This document shows positions 1-7,203 of a DNA stretch of 13,390 nucleotides, piece by piece. The stretch spans positions 2,959,658 to 2,973,047 of the forward strand of contig FN649751.1 of the NCBI GenBank assembly GCA_000310025.1. The letters run 5' to 3'. How positions within the stretch are numbered: the first letter of the stretch is position 1; each line of letters begins with the position of its first letter. The position numbers and the translations under genes were made by a program. Under the pieces are notes generated by a model. The model ran no database searches and was not told where the DNA came from. It saw nothing but the letters and a program-made list of their open reading frames with translations. The stretch comes from Ectocarpus siliculosus (Eukaryota; Sar; Phaeophyceae; Ectocarpales; Ectocarpaceae).

Positions 1-313
1 GGGGGGGGGGGGCGCAGGGGCGCACGTCGATACGTTGGTTGGTCCAAACGGCGGCGGCGGGCGACAATAGAATCACCAGGCGGAATAGTCTGATACTGAG
101 TGTTTGTTTACTCCTCTACTCTGCAGCATACTGCCGGAGAAGTGATGTGGTGCACTTGGAGGCACCGCATACTGTAGCTGTGCTGTGTGATGATGCCGTT
201 ATTACCCGTGGTTATCGTTGGCATAGTCAGTGGATTCCCTCATGTGACGTCATGATGACGATGCAGGAGCTCCGCCGCGTCTCTTGCCAATCAATCATGA
301 AAAAAGTTTTTGG

Positions 314-345
314 TGCCCGATAGACTCTGTGCCCGATAGACTCTG
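314..345 (+). repeat. 16-bp perfect tandem duplication
   Basis: Two copies of GTGCCCGATAGACTCT, head to tail, with no other structure around them. Confidence 0.9.
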
Positions 346-1660
346 GGCTGCATGGCGTTTGCGCAAGCCGATAACAAAGCAAGTGTAGCTTGAAACGAAG
401 AAGGTAGGGCGCAACAGAAAGCAGGCAAACCATAGGATCTAAACAACCTGCATCTGTGACCGACGGTATAGATGCCAGTTCCGCCCTGGTGGGAAGGAGA
501 AAAGAGGATAGAGGGATGGTAACCAATTACACTACGAGTGTGGTATCTGCTGCGAGTCCGAGTGTAGCATTTTTTATTTTGGTCCTGCGCAGCTGGTCGT
601 GGCTTGCCGCTGCTGACGCTTGCTCGGGATCCAATGGACATGATAAAGATGCTATACTCATTGTAAGGTATTTAGAGTGAAAAACGAGAAGAATTACGAC
701 GCGGAGAGAAAAACAGTCGATGTGTGAGAATCTGCCATGATATTTATGCAAGATCTAGTCTATCTCTGGACGTTTCTCGTAAAACGAGATGACACGTAAA
801 ATTATTCGAGAGACATGTCCGTGCTCATTCATCATGCGAGCGAAGAAATTAAACCACGAGCCTCGCATCTATCGCCGCCCACGCTGCCACGATGACAACC
901 ACCCTGTGAAGCCTGCTGTTCTGACTTCGTCCGCGTTCGGCCGTTTTTTTTTTTAGGAAGATCTGTTATGTATGCACCACCGACAACCGCTTGCTGGCCT
1001 AGGATTGCCGAGCGCACCGATCACCCCCCCCCCCCTTGCCTTATTCCACTGAAGACCCAACACGACCGAGGAGGACACCAGCAGGAGAACCAGCGCTGCC
1101 CATGACCCTACGCCTGTATCCATCCCCCGCCGCGCCATGCTCTCTCTCTCTCGCGAAGCAAGGGCCGCCGGCCGCCGCCTCAGCAAGCGCCCGTTGGCGC
1201 GGAGTGAGTGAGACCTGAAATAGAAGCCGTTTGTGGAAGTTATGAGGCCGTCTCTTTCTCAAAATTGAACGAGGAGCAGTACCAGCAGTGCATCTATCAG
1301 CAGCGCCAACATGGAGACGACACGCCGGCCAAGAACAACACCCTACAGCAGTAGTTGGATAGGAAGAGCTTACCTCTGGAGCAAATATAAAGAAAAAAAG
1401 CGCCGCTCTCGGTTCTCAAAAGAAGAGAAACTTCGCCGCAGTTGCGATCGGTCCCAGCAGCGCTCCGCAGACCTTTCGGCAAAGTAGACAAGCAGGTGTG
1501 CGTGCAATTAGATACCGCTTCAGGGGTTCCACTGGATTCTCACGAGTGTTGTACTCAATGGGGATCGCGTCAGCAGAGGGGTTTGGCGGGTGTGTGTGTA
1601 ATTGGTGTCACACACATGACAACCATTATTCTCTCGGGTCCCCCCGCTAATTGTTGTGAA

Positions 1661-1674
1661 CCCCCCCCCCCCCC
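1661..1674 (+). repeat. C14 homopolymer
   Basis: Longest of several G/C runs; the others are at 1-12, 1024-1035, 7039-7050, 8149-8159 and 9175-9186. It lies in the open frame upstream of the nucleotidase start, where it would read as polyproline. Confidence 0.9.
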
Positions 1675-2011
1675 ATGGGGCGCCGCATACGTAGTCGGCG
1701 TGCGTCCGTACGCTGTGTCGCAACACATCCATCCCTGCCTGTCTGTCTGCTGTGCCAGGGCGCGGAGAAGAGGCACCCCGATGCTGTTCCCTGGCAGAGA
1801 CATCCTGAGAGTCTGCACGTCGTCGAGCCTCATCCTGCAGCAATCCAGCGGCTGGAGAACAACAATAATTGCGCCGCCACCACGAGTAGCGGTGGTAGGT
1901 CGATATCTTACGTCAACTAACCGTAGATCCCTACTGCCAGCGGAGGAAGGAGGAGGAGGAGGAGGAGAAGGGCGCCTAGGTTATCTCCCAAAGGCCGGCT
2001 GCCGTGTCTCT

Positions 2012-2110
2012 ATGGGTCCCATACATGGCTCGGCGGCTGTTGGCGCCAAGGTGGAAAGCATCCGAACCGCGCTCCGGGAACTACACGATCATCCCGCTCA
2101 TGGGTTGCAG
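2012..2110 (+). CDS. Nucleotidase exon 1 (N-terminal helix)
   Basis: Encodes 33 residues from ATG 2012, including AKVESIRTALRELH and ending HGLQ. In UMPH-1 proteins a short helix followed by a LQV-I-x-DFD strand leads into motif I, and joining this exon to the next at phase 0 gives LQVIMDFDLT, exactly that pattern. The donor CAG|GTGCAG is weak, so the join rests mainly on family pattern. Alternative: the protein starts at ATG 2860 (MPQ, then the same VIMDFD) without this exon, which would lose the N-terminal helix. Confidence 0.72.
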
Positions 2111-5100
2111 GTGCAGAGAGGCGGGATGGGGACGTTTTCCGACACACACTTCACCCACAGCGCTCTGCGAGTCAGTGTAGGATGACTCAAACTGCCACTA
2201 ACAAGGCTAGTCTCTCTCCCATACCCTTCTTTTGGGCTGCCATTCAATCATGAGTTCCTTTCAGAGGAACATGTTCTATTAGAATGAAATGAGTGTGAAA
2301 ATAGATGCAGCAGCGGTTGTTGGGTTTGAGACCTTGTACAAACAATGTAGTTGGTGCCGACTAGTCCTTGGTATCACATATATGTAGATGAACAGCAGGA
2401 TACGGTAACACCAATGTTTCTGTTCGTGTTTGGTTGTCGTTGAACGATTTCTTCCTCCTTGCTCTGTCCTCACCGTTGCTTCGATCACAACAAGGTCACG
2501 CAACAATTGTCCTTCCTGCTGCTGTCCACACCTTCGACAAGTAAACCGTATATGGCACAAGGTAACACACCCCCTGAACCAATTTTCAAAGCTCGATTAC
2601 GCCACAACGAAGAGGATGCATAAATGAAACAATACATTTTCGGAAAGCTCTCGACGAGACAGCTTCAACGCCACCGTTTTCGGCGCTGTGACTCTGCTGT
2701 TGAGAAATCGAGATTTGAAAATCGATCCAGGGGGTGTGTTACCTTGTGTCATTTACGGTATGTACTGCGCCTCTGCGAGCGCTTCTTTGCCTCACGCGAT
2801 TCGCCTTTCATCGCTTCCCGTGTTTCCGATCTGGCCGCCATACGCCCGCCAAATGACCGATGCCGCAGGTCATTATGGATTTCGACCTGACCATGACGGC
2901 ACCAGGGTCGGAGCAATGCCATCACATGTTTGAGACGTGAGGAGAGAATGAGACAACAACAACGGCAGTATTGAGAGAAATAGGTCACAACTTGTGTTGT
3001 TGTGTGTACCATGGTAGGTATTCCATGCCCAGTAAAAAGTGGCGACACCAGCGCATATGATGCCCATGGGTCCCTCGGCGGTGCTCTGCAATGCCGACAA
3101 GAAAAAATGAAACCGCCAGTTTCCCGCAGGTCACCTGTTTGTTGCCCGCAAGGTAACAACGCTTCGCAGCCGGACATGTCCCGCCGACTGTTTAGGGCAG
3201 GGTCGGCACGCCAAGACTTGCACTGCACCAGAGAGACCTTGACGAAATGTTGGTGTGAAAAACGGTCGTTGGGCATTTCCTCCCCGTTGTTGTCTTGAAA
3301 AAAGACCCTGCCGGCGGTGATTGTTGGTCTGCTCGTGGAGGTGGCAAAGGGGGGCATGGTGGTGGCGGACCGGACCGAGTACACCGGCCCAGTGAACAGT
3401 TTTGCTCTTCTTGACGAAGCACATGTGTGTCTGGCGTGACAGGTCGCCCGCCCTCCCCGAAAAGCTGAGGAGGAGACTGGCGCCGTTCTTCACTGGGGAA
3501 ATCGAGGTGCTGAAGCAGTACATCCTTGCAGTAAGCTGTAGACAGCTCTTTGTGCTCGTTGTGCTTGCCGGAACAGCATCACCTATTAATATGGTAGTAC
3601 ATGCATACGTTTCGTGACATGTCACACTGGGATACTTTCACCATTTGTGCCACGTGGCTCTTCCCGCATGTGTAGCAGTGTTTCGTGGGAACGTTGATCC
3701 CAAACTGCCTCACCAATTGACTCAACACTGCTGTGCTGTGTATTGTTTGCCGCTATGTACAGTAGTAGGCGCGTCGGGTCCTCGTTCTTTCGTCTTGCCG
3801 TGATTCTTCCGTTCTTCCGTTGCTTGACAGTTTTGGCCTACCCTACAGTCTTGTTTCCTCAGCGAACGAATATCCTTGGATCGTGCCAAACGCCTCACTA
3901 CACGGGGAGGAATTGCAAAAAAAGTCTTGTCTGTGCACAAATTAGAGATGGGATTAACTTTGTTTTCATGAGCAAAACAGAAGGGGACCACTTTCCGTCC
4001 AATTATTGCACTCACCAAACAGAGTTTGTTACCGATTCTTCAAGTCATACATATCCCGCAGTTATTCGCTGCTAGGTGGGCAGAGCAAGGGCGTGACTGA
4101 AACGCATCCCACCGTTTTCTTTTTGTACCTATTTGCAACCTTTTTTTTGTGTGTTGAGCTCGGATTCATGCGCCATGTAATCGGAACCTCCGTCTGCCGG
4201 GTATTGTGATACCGTCTCCGCCGCTGCTGTGTTGCCTCTCTCTGTCGCAGTAGCTAACTACACGAGAGGCGTGGTGGGAAGGGTTCCACGATGTGCTGAT
4301 CGACGCGAAAGTGACGAAGGCGCAGGTTGCGGCCGTTGCCGGTGGGGCCGATCTAGCCCTGAGAGATGGAACGGCCGAGCTCATGTTGCTGCTGCAGGAG
4401 CGTGGGGTGAGACACGCACAGGGAGGGAGGGACGGACGGACGGACGGACGGAGGGGGAGAGACAGACAGGCAGACAGAGACAGACAGAGACAGAGAGAAC
4501 GAGAGACAGAGAGAGCGATTCGCCAGGCGGTAGCCTTGGGATCGTAGACAAGAGTACATATGACGAACATCGACCAACCAAGAATGCTACTGAAGCACTT
4601 CTATGCTGTTTTACCAAAGGCGCTGTGGGTGGAACACTTGAACCCACGACAGTTGGGAAACAGATTGTCAACAATATCTCCCACACAGGCGAAGGCTACT
4701 GACCCCCCCCACTCCCACAAACATTACTGATTTGTCTCGGCATGAACCCCCTGTTCCCTTGCCTTCGTGGGGCTATCTGCCGGGGGGTGCGTTTCATGGA
4801 AAACAAACGTGCTCAGGTGCCGTTGCTGGTAGTATCCGCCGGGATTACCGACATAGTGGCGGAAACCTTGAGCAGGAACGGCTTGCTGCTGGACAACGTC
4901 ACGGTGCGAGCGAATACCATGCACTTCGGCGAAGACGGCAAGCTGGAACGGTTCCGAGAGTCCACGCCCGTTCATTCGAGGCAAGCAAGCAGAGACCACC
5001 ACTCACTCCTGTCGCGGTTCTCTTCGAATTGCACCTAGAGCACGTTATTCTGCTGGGTTTGTTTCGTCGTTTCTGCATCGGGTGCGGGTAATTTCTCCCA

Positions 5101-6209
5101 GGCACGAAAGAGGTGGAGGAGTCTTGGGGTTCTGTTCGTTTATTTTTTCGCTTCAGAAATGCCGGCGTCGCGTTCGCCTCCCGCCACACGCAGCGAGCAG
5201 TCTCTGGCGGGCACCAGCCACCCGACCCAAGCAGTGACGCCAGCTGTTCGGCACCTATATATGTATCACGTTCGTATTTTGTTCAACCACCCTCTGCCTT
5301 AACAGCAGCAAAGGTTTTAACCTAGGTGCTGCTCAGTCACCACCGACGTGAGCTACGGACATCCCTCCTCGGGAGCAGCTACGGGACCGTTTCGGAAAGG
5401 CTGCATATGCCTGGCAGTTACGCAACCAAAGGGCAAGAGCAACAACTTCGTGCCCCCTTCGCCCCTCTCGTTGCTCTCGATCCCTCTTTTCTTTCAGGAA
5501 CAAAGACAAGACAGCAGAGAGAGAGAAGGCCTACTTCGACTCTACCAGCCACCGCCGGCGGCTGCTGATCGTCGGCGACAAACCGGGAGACGCGGACGTC
5601 AACACGGGCTTCGCGCCGGACGACCAGTGCCTCAAGATCGGCTTCTTCGACCACTCTCACGAGCACCCCCACCCAGACCTTCCCCCGCTGCCTGCTCCTC
5701 CTGCGGTAACCATGTCGTCAGCAGCAGCTCCGGTAGCGGCGGCGAGCAACGGCCTAGCCGGCGAGACCACCGCAACGCTAGAAGGGCTCGGTTTCTTGCG
5801 CGGGGCAAACAGGCTGATGCTGCGGACCACGCAAAGCCCGATGGAAAGCACCGCCGCCGCTGCTGCTGCCGTCCAAGGCAGCGGAGCCTTTCAGCTGTCG
5901 ACGTCGGCGGAGCAGGAAAGAATACGGGGAAGGCCGGGGAGCCAGGGCGGGGGCGAGATTTTCGTGTCCGAGCGGGGGCAGGAGCAGCAGCAGCAGCAGC
6001 AGCCTGAGACAACCGCCGTGGCAGAGGAGTTGCTCAGGGCGTACGGCGACCGCTTTGACGTTGTCGCGTGCGGGGGGCACTCCATGGACTTGGTCACAGA
6101 CTTTGTCCGGCATTTTGTCGGCGACGGAGGAAACAGCGCAGTGGCTAGCGTTGACACTGAAGCTAGAAGACACGAGGCGCGGCAGAGTGCTTCTCCGCGG
6201 AAGCGATGA
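2012..6209 (+). CDS. Cytosolic 5'-nucleotidase III (UMPH-1 / pyrimidine 5'-nucleotidase family), six exons
   Basis: HAD-superfamily phosphatase predicted to hydrolyse nucleoside 5'-monophosphates, classically UMP/CMP, to the nucleoside and phosphate in the cytosol. Join 2012-2110, 2869-2936, 3443-3530, 4254-4406, 4817-4980 and 5498-6209: 1284 nt, 427 aa, phases matching at every junction. Motif I is DFDLT (D37 nucleophile, D39 acid/base). It is followed by the cap segment with CHHMFE (50-55) and EAWWEGFHDVL (90-100). Motif II is S143 in VVSAG, the motif III lysine is K193 in RNKDK, and motif IV is GDKPGD (D218, D222). The C-terminal helix RFDVV...MDLVTDFVRHFV closes the fold. Family members are usually about 290-340 aa; the excess is a low-complexity insertion at about 243-366 plus a roughly 25-residue basic tail. 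The family assignment is firm. Narrow substrate choice (UMP/CMP or m7GMP) cannot be read here. The ATG at 2012 is the least certain part; in-frame ATGs at 1781 and 1616 could extend it. Confidence 0.88.
2869..2936 (+). CDS. Nucleotidase exon 2 (HAD motif I)
   Basis: Acceptor CCGCAG at 2868; reads VIMDFDLTMTAPG then CHHMFE. Both catalytic aspartates are here (D37, D39). It ends in phase 2 (AC) at donor GTGAGG; the next exon supplies G, giving T56. Confidence 0.88.
3443..3530 (+). CDS. Nucleotidase exon 3 (cap domain start)
   Basis: Acceptor TGACAG; the first base completes the split T56 codon, then SPALPEKLRRRLAPFF and on to YILA. The leading 'S-x-LP' segment and the following amphipathic stretch match the cap region that follows motif I in the family. 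It ends in phase 0 at donor GCA|GTAAGC. Confidence 0.82.
4250..4254 (+). promoter_or_regulatory. Tandem CAGTAG splice acceptor with in-frame stop
   Basis: A polypyrimidine tract (about 4231-4247) leads to CAG ending at 4250, followed directly by TAG at 4251-4253. The downstream coding frame fixes TAG as a codon, so only the second AG gives a translatable mRNA. Confidence 0.75.
4254..4406 (+). CDS. Nucleotidase exon 4 (cap domain, WW segment)
   Basis: Reads LTTREAWWEGFHDVL and on through the helical ADLALRDGTAELMLLLQERG. The WW-x(2)-x-H pattern is typical of UMPH-1 caps. The acceptor must be the TAG of a CAGTAG pair, because splicing at the upstream CAG leaves TAG as the first in-frame codon. 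Donor GGG|GTGAGA, phase 0; a GACG/GACA microsatellite starts about 20 nt into the intron. Confidence 0.88.
4426..4515 (+). repeat. GGAC / GACA purine microsatellite in nucleotidase intron 4
   Basis: About six GGAC units pass into degenerate GACA/GAGA units. The tract is purine-only apart from interspersed C and lies just downstream of the exon 4 donor. Frames read through it give only Arg/Asp or Ser/Val/Cys low-complexity peptides. Confidence 0.9.
4817..4980 (+). CDS. Nucleotidase exon 5 (HAD motif II)
   Basis: Acceptor GCTCAG; VPLLVVSAGITD carries motif II serine S143, followed by LLLDNVTVRANTMHF and the acidic GEDGK turn found between strands in the family. It ends TPVHS plus two bases AG. 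The only boundary that keeps phase and homology is a GC donor, AG|GCAAGC at 4981. Confidence 0.87.
4981..5497 (+). other. Intron 5 of the nucleotidase, GC-AG type
   Basis: It begins GCAAGC after exon-end AG and finishes TTTCAG. The AG|GCAAG donor matches the usual strong U1-complementary context of GC-AG introns. No in-phase GT donor exists nearby; the closest GT (at 4970) would end the exon in the wrong phase and drop the conserved VHS segment. Confidence 0.78.
5498..6209 (+). CDS. Nucleotidase exon 6 (motifs III-IV, insertion, C-terminus)
   Basis: Acceptor TTTCAG; the first base completes R191, then NKDKTAEREKAYF (motif III lysine K193), LLIVGDKPGDADVNTGFA (motif IV D218/D222) and CLKIGFF. 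From about 243 to 366 the sequence becomes proline-, alanine-, glycine- and glutamine-rich with no family counterpart. It resumes with EELLRAYGDRFDVV, the family C-terminal helix/strand. Stop TGA at 6207-6209. A GTAACC at 5706 and CAG triplets up to 6002 are in frame with each other, so an in-frame exonic intron is possible. Confidence 0.88.
5982..6002 (+). repeat. CAG triplet run encoding polyQ
   Basis: CAG, GAG, then six CAG codons (5985-6002) give Q-E-Q6 inside the nucleotidase insertion (residues 352-359). Each CAG is also a potential in-frame AG acceptor. Confidence 0.85.
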
Positions 6210-7104
6210 CACGCACACACGGGGTCTCCAATTTTGTTCCGTGATGTCGCTGTGTTTGGGGAGGGTTCATGTCGCTGATGAAATTGTATGCATACGCTGC
6301 GTTCATCATTTTCGTGGAGTAAAAAAAAAAACTTGTGAGGAGCTACAGCAGCGGAGGGAGCACGCGCCTTGTCGCTTTTGGACTATGCAATGTACAGTAT
6401 CGCCGTGGTGGTCGTGCGGGTGCACCAGACAACGCGGGAGGTTGTTGACCAACACTTCCTTTGCGACGAGGGCGAGAGGAATCTCGTGACCGTTGTACCC
6501 CAAGTGGGTCGCGCGCTCTCCTCCCTTGTTTCCGATCAGAACATAATAAAAACGCACTAAAATAACGAACTTTCGAGACACCCAGTCTTGAGCGAACTCT
6601 AAAAAACACTTGCACTTTACCACTGCTGCTACTTGTACCATGGGATCGAAACAAAAAAATGATAGGGCGGGCAAACTGCTGTTGCCGTCACACATGCGCT
6701 GCCAAGAAAAGAGTGTGAAAATATGACAGGTAAGTACAAACCAACAGATGGAGCCTCCCCGTCTCTCCAACAACTACTCTTGCAACTCATACAACATCGA
6801 CCCGTCTCACCCGGAGTAGTGATTCCTCTTCACGGGTAAAGATAGCAGTGTGGCACTGGCAAGAATTTCCTTGGGGTGAAACACAAGGTTGAGCGGATCG
6901 TTGTTTTCGGTGTGTCGCCGGCGAAATAATCCGTATCATGTATTCTCCGCTACTCCTCTATCATAGGTCTAAACCAGCGATCGCCCGCCGGCAAACCGAC
7001 CACGCTCTCGCGTGCACTCCAATCGGCAGCGGTAGGTCGGGGGGGGGGGGCTCAGCGAAATACGAACAGCATCCGTTCAACATCCATCCTATTTGCTAAA
7101 ATAT
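6210..7104. other. Convergent intergenic region / 3'UTRs
   Basis: 895 bp separate the nucleotidase stop from the ValRS stop on the opposite strand. I find no conserved coding stretch. It contains an A-rich run at about 6320-6331, a candidate poly(A) signal AATAAA at 6545-6550 for the + gene, a perfect-consensus splice donor CAG|GTAAGTA at 6727-6736, and a G12 run at 7039-7050. No obvious AATAAA is seen on the minus strand for ValRS. The two 3' ends may overlap. Confidence 0.6.
6545..6550 (+). terminator. Candidate polyadenylation signal AATAAA
   Basis: Canonical hexamer 336 nt after the nucleotidase stop, in an A-rich context. Position is plausible, but brown-algal genes often lack a strict hexamer, so this is tentative. 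Confidence 0.35.
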
Positions 7105-7203
7105 CTAGAGGTCGAGATCGACGATGGCTTGCTGAACTGTCTTGAGCTGGTCCTTCTGGGCCTGTAGGTTTGCCCTGACTTCCTCCACTACCTTGGCCGG
7201 CGC
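7105..7203 (-). CDS. ValRS terminal exon f+1 (end of coiled coil, stop)
   Basis: Acceptor [24 protein letters not shown] and on to AIVDLDL, stop TAG at 7105-7107. Joined to the preceding NFVEK it gives [13 protein letters not shown], the family's standard turn between the two coiled-coil helices. Confidence 0.95.
   Translation of the reverse strand, partial: APAKVVEEVRANLQAQKDQLKTVQQAIVDLDL

Larger units (their letters stand above)
1..2011. other. No identifiable gene; upstream region of the nucleotidase gene
   Basis: No ORF here resembles a family I know on either strand, and the longer ones have no conserved motif and abundant low complexity. Visible content: a G12 run at 1-12, a 16-bp tandem duplication at 314-345, a T11 run at 944-954, a C12 run at 1024-1035, a C14 run at 1661-1674, and a GGA-rich purine tract around 1942-1970. 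The frame of the nucleotidase first exon stays open upstream to about 1442, with in-frame ATGs at 1616 and 1781, so part of this region may be 5'UTR or an N-terminal extension. A hydrophobic minus-strand reading at about 1138-1040 is discussed as a finding. I recognise no convincing core promoter; an AT-rich TATA-like string near 1384-1391 is too far from the start to assign. Confidence 0.5.

Noticed and set aside
1442-2185. Stand-alone 247-codon plus-strand ORF
   Set aside because: It begins at TTG, includes a polyC-encoded proline run and no family motif. Only its last part (2012-2110) is supported, as nucleotidase exon 1; the rest is UTR or a doubtful extension.
2860-2862. ATG 2860 as the primary nucleotidase start
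   Set aside because: Possible, but it would remove the conserved helix preceding motif I, which exon 1 supplies in the right phase. Kept only as an alternative.
2749-3384. 211-codon minus-strand ORF across nucleotidase exon 2 and intron 2
   Set aside because: No recognisable motif, and it is antisense to the exon carrying DFDLT. Chance open frame.
4625-4665. tRNA T-arm-like string on the minus strand (GTGGGTTCAAGTG)
   Set aside because: The T-stem does not pair, and no A-box or cloverleaf can be drawn upstream.
5348-6007. 219-codon ORF overlapping nucleotidase exon 6
   Set aside because: It is an alternate frame of a GC-rich conserved exon, full of Arg/Pro/Ala. The frame carrying HAD motif IV is the real one.
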